Part shown: positions 32,148 through 41,236 of the stretch, one piece after another
Numbering within the stretch: position 1 is the first letter of the stretch
Layout: every line of letters starts with the position of its first letter
Source of the DNA: Bacillota bacterium
GTDB lineage: Bacteria; Bacillota; Bacilli; Bu12
Direction: 5' to 3'
Assembly: GCA_014896485.1 (NCBI GenBank)
Contig: JADBKH010000020.1
Location: forward strand, 1-64,000
DNA length: 64,000 bases
Made by a program: the position numbers and the translations under genes
The notes under the pieces: model-generated
The model's database searches: none
The model's input: the letters and a program-made list of their open reading frames with translations, nothing else
Told to the model about the DNA's origin: nothing

Positions 32148-33437
32148 ATGGCAAGGTTACCTCTGGAAGGCGTGCGTGTGGTCGACATGACGGTCGTCTG
32201 GTCAGGACCGGGATGTACCATGCTACTGGGCGATCTGGGCGCTGAAGTGATCCGTGTGGAGACGGCGCAACATTTCCCCAACTCAACCCGTGGCATTGCA
32301 CCGCGGTTGTCCAAAGAGCAGGCTGAAAAGCTCGGTTATATCGGAAGTGCTTTTCCAAATAAAGATCCTGGGGAACATCCCTACAACCGACAGGCCATGT
32401 TTAATTGTCATGGACGTAACAAACGCAGTGTCACCATGGACCTCAGTCGGCCGGAAGGCCGGGAAGCGTTCTTGAAGTTGATCGCCATCAGCGATGTCTT
32501 TGTCGAAAACAATGCGTTACGTGTCCTGGATCATCTCCAACTGACCTACGATGTCCTTCGGGAAGTTAACCCTCGGCTGATCATGGTTCGAATGGCCCCG
32601 TTGGGCATGAGTGGGCCTTTTCACCAGTTTCTTGGCTTTGGTCCAAATTTCAATGCTTTGGCCGGCCTGGTGGCGATGAGCGGTTACTACAATGCCGATC
32701 CTACTACGGCCGGTGAAAACTATCATATGGACGAGGCGGCGGCACCGGCGGCCGCATTTGCGGTGATGGCGGCGCTGTATGACCGCGCCAAGAGCGGAGA
32801 GGGGCAACAGATTGAATTCGCGCAGTGTGAGAACCTGATCGAGGGGTTGGGAGAGTGGATTCTCGACAACCAGATGAACCCAGGTCGGCTGCCCTCCGTT
32901 CTTGGCAATCGAGATCTCTATCTGTTACAGGGTGTCTACCCCACCTTGGAAGAGAACCGGTTTGTCGCCCTCACTATTCGCAATGACCAGGAATGGGAAC
33001 GTCTGGTACGTCTGATGGGGGATCCGCCTTGGGCAAAAGATCCCTTGTTTTGTACAGCAGTAGGGCGTTTGGAGCACCAAGACGAAATTGACACTCACTT
33101 GGCCGCGTGGACTGCATTGCGTCGTCCCGGACAGCTCTTTGCCCTGCTGCAAGCTGAAGGGTTGGCAGCAGGACCTGTTTGGCCAGAGTCGGTCGCCTTG
33201 GCCGATCCCCATCTGGCAGAGCGCGGCTATTTCCGTCCGCTCACCCAAACGGAATCTGGAACGCACCTGCATCCTGGCCACCCTTGGAAAGCGTCGGGTA
33301 TGGAGCTGCAATGGTCGAAAGGGGCACCTTGTTTGGGCGAAGATAACGCCTATGTCTACAAAGAGCTTCTCGGTTATTCGGAGTCGCAGTACCAGGCGAT
33401 GATCGAAGCGGGACATGCGCGAACAGAATACGTCTGA
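32148..33437 (+). CDS. CaiB/BaiF CoA-transferase, subunit B of a tandem pair (catalytic type)
   Basis: A 429-residue class III CoA-transferase: GVRVVDMTVVWSGPGCTMLL, then CHGRNKRSVTMDL, RMAPLGMSGPF, and NYHMDEAAAPAAAFAVMAAL. In the last segment the Asp lines up with the aspartyl-CoA nucleophile of the family. The C-terminus has GHPWKASGM and GEDNAYVYKELLGYS. It carries a ~35-residue insertion after residue 45 relative to subunit A. Together the pair would move CoA from a donor such as succinyl-CoA onto a dicarboxylic or branched acid. ATG 32148 follows GGGGGGAGAG. Last gene of the plus-strand operon, with a strong hairpin just downstream. Confidence 0.87.
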   Translation: MARLPLEGVRVVDMTVVWSGPGCTMLLGDLGAEVIRVETAQHFPNSTRGIAPRLSKEQAEKLGYIGSAFPNKDPGEHPYNRQAMFNCHGRNKRSVTMDLSRPEGREAFLKLIAISDVFVENNALRVLDHLQLTYDVLREVNPRLIMVRMAPLGMSGPFHQFLGFGPNFNALAGLVAMSGYYNADPTTAGENYHMDEAAAPAAAFAVMAALYDRAKSGEGQQIEFAQCENLIEGLGEWILDNQMNPGRLPSVLGNRDLYLLQGVYPTLEENRFVALTIRNDQEWERLVRLMGDPPWAKDPLFCTAVGRLEHQDEIDTHLAAWTALRRPGQLFALLQAEGLAAGPVWPESVALADPHLAERGYFRPLTQTESGTHLHPGHPWKASGMELQWSKGAPCLGEDNAYVYKELLGYSESQYQAMIEAGHARTEYV

Positions 33438-33449
33438 AATCATTGTTCA

Positions 33450-33496
33450 ACAAGCAAAGGGCACCCGCAACTGTTGTGTGGGTGCTCTTTGCTTGT
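33450..33496. terminator. Bidirectional terminator-like hairpin between convergent genes
   Basis: ACAAGCAAAGGGCACCC pairs almost perfectly with GGGTGCTCTTTGCTTGT across a short loop, between the stops of the convergent CoA-transferase (33437) and DUF35 (33516) genes. The stem is very stable, but neither side has a long T-run. Confidence 0.6.
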
Positions 33497-33515
33497 GACG
33501 AGCAGCGACTCTGAT

Positions 33516-33932
33516 TCAGGACTTGGTCCAGCGCAGGGCAGTGCCCATCCCGTCAGTTTCATCAAAAGCGGCGCGAACGATCATGCCGCATTCCAAGCGT
33601 TCAACGTCTGGATCAAAGTAAGGGGCCAAGAGGCGTATTCCCTGGCCCAGATCGGCATCGACGATGCCATAGGGCAGGTGCTCTTTGAACCACGGGTGAA
33701 AGGCTCGGTAACAGACGGTATACGTGTATATACTGCCTTGCTGTCCGATTTCTGCCCATTCCAGTGCGGGGCGATGGCAGACAAAGCAAAACTCCCGCGG
33801 CGGCCACTGCCAGTGACCACAGGAAGAACAGCGTTGCACCATCAGCTTGTGCTCCTGCAAACCCTGGATGTACGGTCGGTAAAGGGGCTCTTGGGCATTG
33901 GGCAATGGTCGTGCGATCGCAGCTGTAGGCAT
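33516..33932 (-). CDS. DUF35 / OB-fold zinc-ribbon acyl-CoA-associated protein
   Basis: A 138-residue protein with an N-terminal rubredoxin-like zinc ribbon (CSSCGHWQWPPREFCFVC, four Cys) and a C-terminal OB-fold (GSIYTYTVCYRAFHPWFKE...). DUF35 proteins act as obligate partners of thiolase-like enzymes, for example ChsH2 with the aldolase Ltp2 in steroid side-chain breakdown and BbsA with the thiolase BbsB in benzylsuccinate oxidation. Its thiolase-like partner is the next gene upstream on the same strand, 21 bases away. It probably completes the active complex or acyl-CoA tunnel. Confidence 0.85.
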   Translation of the reverse strand: MPTAAIARPLPNAQEPLYRPYIQGLQEHKLMVQRCSSCGHWQWPPREFCFVCHRPALEWAEIGQQGSIYTYTVCYRAFHPWFKEHLPYGIVDADLGQGIRLLAPYFDPDVERLECGMIVRAAFDETDGMGTALRWTKS

Positions 33933-33953
33933 CTTCCAGTTCCTCCCTTTGCA

Positions 33954-35126
33954 TCAGTTATGCAGAATGGCCAAAGATCCATCACTGAAGTCCCCGTACC
34001 CGGTGACCAAACCGATATGCGCCTGTTCAACCTGTGCAGCGCCTGCCTCGCCCCTTAGCTGGCGGACCGCTTCGACGACGTGGTTCATGCCGATGACGTG
34101 TGCCTGGGAAAGCAGCCCGCCGTGCGTGTTGACCGGAAGCTCTCCGCCCAAGCCGATACGCCTTTCCTTGACGAATTCGGGAGATTCTCCACGGGCACAA
34201 AAACCCATCTCTTCGAGCTGCCGCAGCACGATGAAGGTGAAGCAATCATAGATTTCCGCAAAATCGATCTCGTCTCGGGTGATGCCGGCGGACGCAAAGG
34301 CCCTTGGCGCAGCTTTGGTGATCCCCATGTTGAGAATATCCGGTCGACTGCTCAGGTCGTCTGGAACGTCCGCGTGTCCCTCGGCACCGCCGGCAATATA
34401 AACCGGGCGATGCCCAGTATACAGAGAGGCGTCTGCCGCACTGGTCAACAAGACGGCTGCAGCCCCATCCGTCTCTAAACAGATGTCAAACAAATGAAAC
34501 GGTTTGACCAGGATTGGCGAGGCATCGTACTGTTCGGCTGTCAGGGGCCGATCTTTCATGTACGCCTTGGGATTGAGATGGGCATGCTCACGGGTGGTCA
34601 ACGCTACGATTTTCATGCCTTCTGGATCGGCGTGGGTCTCGTAGAACCAGCGATTGGCATGGAGGCTGTACCACTGCATCGGCACCATTAATCCCGCGGG
34701 ATATTCGATATTCCTCCGAATCTCTCGTCCGGGTCCCCCGAGATCTCTTGAGGTTGCATCTTCTGATCCCAATCGCACTCCCGAAAAGGATCGCCAGCCT
34801 GTAGCGACGATCACACGGTGCGCACGGCCGGCCGCAATCATCGCTGCTGCCTCGATGATCCCTGCAACGGCGCTGGCACCTCCGATGTGGATGTGGGCAT
34901 GAGCATGCAGATCGCGAATTCCCAGTGCAGCGACGAAATCTTCATTGGTGGGGACGTCGACCATCGCCATCACCACGCCGTCGACTGATTCCGGCTCTAT
35001 CCCCGCATCTGCACAGGCTGCCAGCGCTGCCTCCAGAATGAGTTGTCGATCGTTTTTTTCCGTTCCGCGGACGTAGTCGGTCTCTCCTGTGCCGACGATG
35101 ATCGCCTTGTCTGTGATGGGATCCAT
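33954..35126 (-). CDS. Thiolase-like protein (SCP-x/Ltp2-type thiolase or aldolase)
   Basis: A 390-residue thiolase-fold protein: KAIIVGTGETDYVRG start, DGVVMAMVD near residue 50, and HIHIGGASAVAGIIEAA near 80. In the last segment the position of the nucleophilic Cys of true thiolases appears as Ser/Ala. LETDGAAAVLLTSA near 215 is typical, FAEIYDCFTFIVLRQLEEMGF near 290 contains the late Asp/Cys region, and GGLLSQAHVIGMNHVVEAVRQLRG follows. Absence of the first Cys is typical of the retro-aldolase Ltp2 group. The adjacent DUF35 protein strengthens assignment to thiolase/aldolase-DUF35 complexes that shorten acyl-CoA chains. ATG 35126 is followed by MDPITDKAI. Confidence 0.85.
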   Translation of the reverse strand: MDPITDKAIIVGTGETDYVRGTEKNDRQLILEAALAACADAGIEPESVDGVVMAMVDVPTNEDFVAALGIRDLHAHAHIHIGGASAVAGIIEAAAMIAAGRAHRVIVATGWRSFSGVRLGSEDATSRDLGGPGREIRRNIEYPAGLMVPMQWYSLHANRWFYETHADPEGMKIVALTTREHAHLNPKAYMKDRPLTAEQYDASPILVKPFHLFDICLETDGAAAVLLTSAADASLYTGHRPVYIAGGAEGHADVPDDLSSRPDILNMGITKAAPRAFASAGITRDEIDFAEIYDCFTFIVLRQLEEMGFCARGESPEFVKERRIGLGGELPVNTHGGLLSQAHVIGMNHVVEAVRQLRGEAGAAQVEQAHIGLVTGYGDFSDGSLAILHN

Positions 35127-35182
35127 CCTTTTCTCTTCCTCCCCACTGGCAAGTTGTGCATGGTTGAAACACTGTGGGAATT

Positions 35183-36346
35183 TCAGTAAGACTTCGGCAA
35201 TCCGAGTACGTGCTCACCAATAAAATTGAGGATCATCTGGTTGTTGACCGGTGCAGTCTTGCCCAGGCGGGATGCCTGCCATCCTTGCAGAATTTCGTAA
35301 TCGCGATCGAAACCGTACCCACCGTGTGCCTGCAGGACAATATCCCAAGCGTCGAAAGCGGCTTCGGAGGCCAATAGTTTGGCCATATTGGATTCAACGG
35401 CGGCGGATTCCCCGGCGTCAAAGCGCTCGGTTGCACGGTAGAGCATCAAACGGGCAGCATCGAGTCGTGCCCGTGCCATTGCCATCGGATGTTGCAGCGC
35501 TTGGTAATGGCCGATGGGATCTTCGCCAAAGACGACCCGTTGCTTGGCGTAAGCGACACCCTTTTCTAGCGCCAGATAACCGGAACCGATCGCCGAGGCC
35601 GCGCCTATCTGTCGTTCCGGGTTGAGGCCATCAAACAGGTAGCGTATCCCCATACCCTCTTCCCCAAGGCGGTTTTCAGCAGGGACAGGGACATCGTTAA
35701 AGAAGACGTGGAATTGCTTGTCTGGCTCTTCCAACCCGATGTTGAGGGGACGCATCTCGATGCCGGGGGAGTGTAGATCGACCAAGAAGAGGGTCAGTCC
35801 CATGCGCCGATCGGAGACCTGTTGATACGGGGTCGTGCGGGCGACGACGAGGGCGTAATCAGAGACATGGATATCGGAAATGAAAATTTTCTGGCCGGTG
35901 AGGCAGTAGCTTCCGTCGGGCTGTGGGGTAGCCAACGTTTCGATTTTAAACGTATTGGTTCCAGCGTTTGGTTCGGTGATGGCAAAACACAGTTTGAGCT
36001 CACCTGTCGCCGTTTTGGGCAAAAAACGTCGGCGCTGTTCTTCGGTTCCATATTTTAAAATGGGAATACGTGACAGGCCGGTGACCACCAAAAGCAAGGT
36101 AGCCGTGCCGTGCCGAGCCAACTCCTCCATGACGAGCGCCAGCTCGGTCATACCGCCGCCGCTGCCCCCGTATGTTTCCGGAACCGTCAGGCCAAGCAAG
36201 CCCAACTCACCCATTTCGTGCCACATATCGTCGACCCAGCGGTCTTCGGCAATGCATCTCTTCCAGTAGTTGCGGTCGTACTTTTTACACAGTTGAGCCA
36301 CACTGTCACGAAGCAGTGCCCGTTGCTGCTCCACTCCGGATGTCAT
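35183..36346 (-). CDS. Acyl-CoA dehydrogenase
   Basis: A 387-residue classical acyl-CoA dehydrogenase: GLLGLTVPETYGGSGGGMTELALVMEELAR, then CFAITEPNAGTNTFKIETLA (flavin motif TEPxAGT), LTGQKIFIS, and GEEGMGIRYLFDGLNPERQIGAA. The C-terminal helix IVLQAHGGYGFDRDYEILQGWQAS has the GGYGF loop, but the usual E-(Y/F)-x-x-x-R-x-x-RD pattern is altered. It is the first gene of the minus-strand unit ACAD - thiolase-like - DUF35 and diverges from the decayed CoA-transferase copy. It likely supplies the enoyl-CoA for the same pathway. Confidence 0.9.
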   Translation of the reverse strand: MTSGVEQQRALLRDSVAQLCKKYDRNYWKRCIAEDRWVDDMWHEMGELGLLGLTVPETYGGSGGGMTELALVMEELARHGTATLLLVVTGLSRIPILKYGTEEQRRRFLPKTATGELKLCFAITEPNAGTNTFKIETLATPQPDGSYCLTGQKIFISDIHVSDYALVVARTTPYQQVSDRRMGLTLFLVDLHSPGIEMRPLNIGLEEPDKQFHVFFNDVPVPAENRLGEEGMGIRYLFDGLNPERQIGAASAIGSGYLALEKGVAYAKQRVVFGEDPIGHYQALQHPMAMARARLDAARLMLYRATERFDAGESAAVESNMAKLLASEAAFDAWDIVLQAHGGYGFDRDYEILQGWQASRLGKTAPVNNQMILNFIGEHVLGLPKSY

Positions 36347-36369
36347 CTAAACCATTTCTCCTTTTCTAA

Positions 36370-36399
36370 TTGACAATTCGTTACATTTTATACTATACT
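36370..36399 (+). promoter_or_regulatory. Sigma-A-type promoter upstream of the decayed CoA-transferase pair
   Basis: TTGACA (36370-36375), 18 bases, TATACT (36394-36399) in an A/T-rich divergent region. An ACTAT N7 ATAGT inverted repeat overlaps the -10 (about 36393-36409) and could be an operator. The promoter looks intact although the genes it serves are broken. Confidence 0.55.
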
Positions 36400-36443
36400 G
36401 ATCATAGTGATAGAATACAAGTTATTTTATTGAATGGATTGCG

Positions 36444-37444
36444 GTGGGGGAAAGGCCAGAAAACGAGGGGTCACCAGAGGTCCCTACCCAGGTTTTTGAG
36501 GGGTTACAGCTCTTAGATCTCTCTACAGGGATTGCCGGAGAATATTGCACCAAATTATTCGCCGATTTTGGGGCGACGGTCATCAAGGTCGAGCCGAGAG
36601 AAGGGAGTCCGACACGACGTTGGCAGCAAGTCGGGGAAGTCAGCCCGCTTTATTCGCACCTCAATACGAACAAACGTTCCATCACCCTAGATCCTTCCAC
36701 TGCGACAGGAGCTTCCATTCTATTGGAGCTTGCCGCACATGCGGATGGGATGGTTGAGTCCTTTGGGACAGGTGTACTTGTACTGGAGTCATGGGGATTA
36801 TCCTGGCCTCGCCTGCAGGCGATCAATCCGGCCCTGGTATTGACCCGTATCACTGCATTCGGGTTAAACGGACCTTATGCGCAGGATGCGGCAACGCAGC
36901 TGTCGCTTGCTGCCATGGGCAGCGCAATGAACAGTTCTGGTCGTGCCGATCGGGAGCCTTTACAAAAGCCGGGGCATCTCGTCTCCTATTCGGTTGGCAA
37001 TACGGCTGCCGTAGCTACCTTGGGGGCGTTGTGGATGGCGCAGCGAACACACACCGGCCAGCAGATCGACGTCAGCGCATTGGAAGCATTGGCTGAACCG
37101 CAGGCAATTGGGCAATTCAACGAGCGTTTTTACCCTTGGTTGATGAGCCATACCCGCCAAGAAATCATGTCAATTTGTCAAGAAGCACATCTTCCGGTTC
37201 TGGCCGTCTATGGTATGCGCGATCTGCTCGAATCCGAGCATTTTCGCACCCGCGAATTTTGGGTTGAGCAACCTGTGGCCGATGGACGTCCGCTGCAGTT
37301 TCCGGGTCCCCCTTGGCGTATGGAAGGGGATGGATGTTGCGGCACCCTGCGCCTGCCTTGGGTGAAGCGACCGTAGAGATGCTGTCTGAATTGGGATGGA
37401 GCCGACAGGATATCGATACACTCTATAATATAAAAGTAATATAG
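36444..37444 (+). pseudogene. Broken copy of CaiB/BaiF CoA-transferase subunit A
   Basis: It closely follows the intact subunit A at 30.9 kb (GEYCTKLFADFGATVIKVE; HLNTNKRSITLD; GSAMNSSGRADREPLQKPG). After DVSALEAL about 80 residues are missing in frame, and the reading resumes at QFNERFYPWLMSHTRQEIM. A second lesion near 37336-37340 shifts the frame. The frame stops at 37374-37376 with a foreign tail, while the proper ending RHPAPALGEATVEMLSELGW... DTLYNIKVI is readable in the neighbouring frame to the TAG at 37442-37444. Two independent lesions make function very unlikely. The proposed start is GTG 36444. Confidence 0.85.
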
Positions 37445-37460
37445 AAATTGGAGTGAGATC

Positions 37461-38750
37461 ATGCCGCTTCCTCTGGAAGGCATTCGGGTGACCGATCTGG
37501 CAGTGGTTTGGTCTGGACCGATGGCAGCCACCCTGCTCGCCGATCTGGGTGCCGAAGTGATCCATTTGGAAAATCTCCGCCATCCTCCCACATTGACCCG
37601 GGGAGTGTTGCTCCGTCCTACGCGGGAGCAATCGCTGCTATTGGGACCTTTGGGCTCTGGTTATCCCGATCATGAACCGGGACAGCGTCCCTGGAATCGC
37701 ACGGCCATGTTCAACGCTCATGGGAGAAACAAGCGGTGTGCCACCGTCGATTTAACCCAAGCGAGTGGTCATGAGATCTTTTTACGGCTCATTGAAAAAA
37801 GCGATGTCTTTATTGAAAACAATGCACGCACGACGCTTGAACATCTGGGGCTTGACGCGACGGTGCTTTTCGAGGTGAATCCACGTCTGATCCTGTTGCG
37901 CATGCCTCCTTTGGGGTTGGAGGGACCGTTTGCCGCATACCGGGGGTTTGGGCCAACGTTTAATTCGTTGGCAGGCGTGACGGCAATGGGAGGCTATCAC
38001 GATGCTGACCTGACCAGTCAAGGCGACAACTACCATATGGATGAGGCTGCTGCTCCGGCGGCAGCCTTTGCTGTAATGGCCGGGCTTTGGCGCCGGGAAC
38101 AGAGCGGGACTGGCCAGCTGATCGAGTTTCCTCAAGTAGAAAACTTGATCCAGCAGCTCGGAGAGTACTTGATCGCGTTCCAGCTTACCGCAGAGGAGCC
38201 GCCCCTTTATGGCAACCGGGATCCATACCTTGTCCAGGGAGTCTATCCCTGCCCAGGATCCGATCGGTGGATCGCCATCTCGCTGCGTGATGATGCAGAC
38301 TGGGCGGCGCTCAAGCGCGCGATGGGCGCCCCTGCTTGGGCTGAAATGGAGATTTTCTCAACGCATTTGTTGCGCATGCACAACCAGAATGCCCTGGACG
38401 AGCGGATTGCGGCTTGGACCTCTACGTTGTGACCGGAAGCACTGCATCGCTTACTGCAAAGCGAGAAGATTCCGGCAGGCCCTGTGCTCCGCGAGTCGGA
38501 TGCATACGCCGATCCCACTCTGGCAGAGAGGAACTTTTTCCGTCCCATGACGCATCCGGAGGCAGGAACGCACCGTTATCCGAGCCATCCTTGGCGATAC
38601 TCACAAACCCTTTTGCGCTGGGATCGTCCTGCACCGCGTACGGGCGAAGACAATGAGTATGTCTACAAAGAACTCCTGGGCTATTCGGAAGAAGCGTATC
38701 GCCGTTTTGCCGAGATGGGGCATGTCGGTATGGATTTGCTGGCAACGTAG
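37461..38750 (+). pseudogene. Broken copy of CaiB/BaiF CoA-transferase subunit B, in-frame TGA
   Basis: 430 codons parallel the intact subunit B at 32.1 kb nearly end to end. The nucleophile segment NYHMDEAAAPAAAFAVMAGL and the ending GEDNEYVYKELLGYSEEAY are both present. TGA at 38430-38432 interrupts it between AAWTSTL and PEALHRLLQSEKIPAGPV in the same frame. In the intact paralogue this position is Arg (ALRRPGQLFALLQ), so a CGA to TGA transition explains it. Truncation would remove ~105 residues, including the C-terminal domain needed for the interlocked dimer. It follows the broken subunit A by 16 bases, so the whole pair is degenerating. Confidence 0.85.
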
Positions 38751-38883
38751 TTTCCGCTGTCGGCATGTAGGCGAGAATTGCTCTGTGCGCAGCTGCGAGC
38801 GCCTTGTGGTGCATGCGGAAGTCTGTTAGCATTAAGAATACTGGGAACCTAGAAAAGCAAATGGGGAAAGAAGGGAAGCGTTC

Positions 38884-39696
38884 GTGGAAGTATCGGCGGA
38901 TTCACCCGTGCAAGTGGAACAGGCCCAGGAGGGCTATGCAATCATCCGGATCAACCGACCTCACGTGGCAAACAGTCTTAACGACGAGGCGTTGCACCTG
39001 CTGAAGCAAAGCATCGAACAAGTGGGCAGACAGAAGGGAACGCGCGCCGTGGTGCTCACGGGAACAGGGCACTTTTTCTGTGCCGGTGCTGATCTGCAGC
39101 AGGACGAGGGCAACCCGATTGCTGGAGGAGGGGCCGGTGCTGTGGGAGCGGCCCATGTGCGCGAGCTGTATTCAGCGTTGGCCGTAGGGCTGGCGAATTT
39201 GGATCTGCCTGTCCTTGCTGCGATCAATGGGGCCTGTGCCGGAGCTGGTTTGGGCATCGCGCTGCTTTGTGATTTCCGTATTGCTATTCAAGGGGCAACC
39301 TTTACGACAGCGTTTGCGAAGATTGCGTTGGCCCCAGATACTGCTGTCAGTTGGACGTTGCCGCGCATTGTTGGTACACAGCTCGCAAGGCGGTTGCTGT
39401 TGAGCAGTGAGCGCTTTTCAGCCGAAGAGGCGCTGCAATGGGGGCTCGTCGACGAGGTGGCAGATACGACAGACTTTGAGCAACGTTGGCGGACCCAGGC
39501 CACTGCGTTGGCCCAGGGACCGACGCTGGCCTATGGCGCTATGAAGCGACTGTTGCGCAACACAGAGACGAACACGTTGGAAGAACAGGCTGGCTTAGAA
39601 GCGTTGGAACAAGGGTATTTGATTGCCAGCGAGGATTTTCAGGAGGGAGGTCGTGCTTTTCTGGAAAAGCGTTCGCCCCATTTTGAAGGACGTTAG
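38884..39696 (+). CDS. Enoyl-CoA hydratase/isomerase family protein, PaaG-like
   Basis: A 270-residue crotonase. FFCAGADLQQDE near residue 62 and NGACAGAGLGIALLCDF near 115 form the oxyanion hole. The first catalytic Glu of hydratases is replaced (GAGLG), while FAKIALAPDTAVSWTLPRIVG near 142 has Asp at the second position. That pattern is typical of PaaG-type 1,2-epoxyphenylacetyl-CoA isomerases and other ring-modifying crotonases. It ends FLEKRSPHFEGR. GTG 38884 follows AAGGGAAG. It stands alone after the broken CoA-transferase pair. Isomerase rather than hydratase activity is the better guess. Confidence 0.85.
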   Translation: MEVSADSPVQVEQAQEGYAIIRINRPHVANSLNDEALHLLKQSIEQVGRQKGTRAVVLTGTGHFFCAGADLQQDEGNPIAGGGAGAVGAAHVRELYSALAVGLANLDLPVLAAINGACAGAGLGIALLCDFRIAIQGATFTTAFAKIALAPDTAVSWTLPRIVGTQLARRLLLSSERFSAEEALQWGLVDEVADTTDFEQRWRTQATALAQGPTLAYGAMKRLLRNTETNTLEEQAGLEALEQGYLIASEDFQEGGRAFLEKRSPHFEGR

Positions 39697-39832
39697 CTCG
39701 TGAAGATGGTTTGGCGAATGGAGGTCTTCTCGGCACAAAAGGTGCTGTCGGTTGGCCCTGTTCTGTGCTAAACTGCTCTGCGTGACAATATCGACGATAA
39801 GAAATGTTTTGTAAAGAAAAAAGAAGTCGGAA

Positions 39833-41191
39833 ATGCGCAGAGCGTCAAAACACTGGATGCAAGTCGCGCTGTCTGCAAGTTTGGCTCTCTTGTTGGCGGG
39901 GTGTTCAGGTGCTCAGGCAGAAAAAGGCTCCACCACCGTGCAAAGCACTCAAAAGATCCCTGTCTCTGTAAGCACGGCCCAGCGGGGATCGTTACAGACA
40001 CAAGTGTTGGCCAGTGGTGTGGTGACTGCTGCGTCCCAGACGGCTGTGTTGCCTTTGGCCTCAGGAACGGTACGTTCGGTCGATGTGGACGTCGGGCAGC
40101 AGGTCTATAAGGGAGATCCCCTCTTTGCCGTGGATGCAGAAACTGCTTCTGCTCAACTGCAGCAGGCGCAAGCTGGGCTCAAAGCGGCTGAGGCACAGTT
40201 GGCTGCCGCGGAGACACAGGCTGATGTACAGCTGGCACAGGTGCAGACGGCCCTCAAACAAGCGCAAGCGACCCTACAGCAGGCCCAAGCAGCCGAAAAG
40301 GCTGCCATGCATGTCTCAACAGCGGTCACGCAAGTTTCTGGTGCTCTGCCTTCTGGCCAGGCTCCTGGTGCTCCTGCACAAGGAGCCTCCTCCCCAAGCC
40401 AGCCCCCCTTCTGCAGCGCCTACTGGAGCTAGCGCATTCTCTCTCTCCCGAACAGGCTAAAGCCAACCTGGAAGCTGCGCAAGCAGGGGTCGATGCCGCA
40501 CAACAAGCATTGGATGCGGCACGGGAAAAGGCCCCGGTCGCAGCGGCTCAAGCAGGGGTCGATCAGGCACGGGCAGCGGTCCAAGCTGCACAGCTGCAGG
40601 TAGACAATGCTACGGTGGAAGCGCCAGTGGAAAGGACCGTGACTGCTATCAATGTCAGCGTCGGCAGTATTGCGTCCCCGCAAATGCCGCAACCTGCTGT
40701 GATGATCGAACAACTCAATCCCCTGCAGTTCACCCTCTCCCTAACAGAAAATCAGATCGGCAATGTAATCCCCCGAAAGTGTTTTGACAACCTCCATTCC
40801 TGCTGCCGGTGTCGGAACTGTCAAGCTGCACGTGATCCGTGTTGCCCCTGCAGGCAACCCGCAGCTGCATACTTTTACCGTCAAAGCGCAGTTTAATTCA
40901 GCCCCAAAGGGTGTCCGGGAAGGAATGACGGTTTCGGTCCAGCTGCCTGGCCAACGCTCGAAGGAAGGCATCGTCATCCCACTCGACGCACTTTTTCAGC
41001 AGCAGGGCGTCTACGAGGTCTACGTTGTCGATGTCAATGGCACCGCGCATTTGCGACAGGTTGCGTTGATCCAGCAGAATGAGCAACAAGCTGTCTTGGC
41101 TTCAGGGGTACGTGCAGGAGAGCAGGTTGTGACGAAGGGACAGAACTTGTTGCATGATGGGGTCGCAACAGAGGTCATTGCACATGAGTAG
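39833..41191 (+). pseudogene. RND efflux periplasmic-adaptor (MFP) lipoprotein, broken by frameshifts
   Basis: The start is convincing: a lipoprotein signal (LALLLAGCSG), VSVSTAQRGSLQTQVLASG, then SGTVRSVDVDVGQQVYKGDPLFAVD (half of the lipoyl domain). A long Ala/Gln-rich coiled coil follows. The frame is lost in the C-run near 40404-40409 and again in the CT repeat near 40440. The second coiled-coil arm and VEAPVERTVTAINVSVGSIAS are in another frame. A third break lies near 40775-40785. The last part (VIRVAPAGNPQLHTFTVKAQF, REGMTVSVQLPGQ, to VITHE-type end) is again in a different frame. At least three lesions disable it. It would have linked the inner-membrane RND pump downstream to the cell exterior. 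Confidence 0.85.
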
Positions 41192-41236
41192 CTGTCTGAG
41201 GAAGAGCCGCTTCTTCCTACATAAAGGAGAGCTGCT

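Noticed and set aside
38430..38432. In-frame TGA as selenocysteine, and TAG at 1114 as pyrrolysine
   Set aside because: Neither position is catalytic in its family. The paralogue has Arg at the TGA site, and I saw no SECIS-like hairpin directly after it. Simple nonsense mutation explains both.
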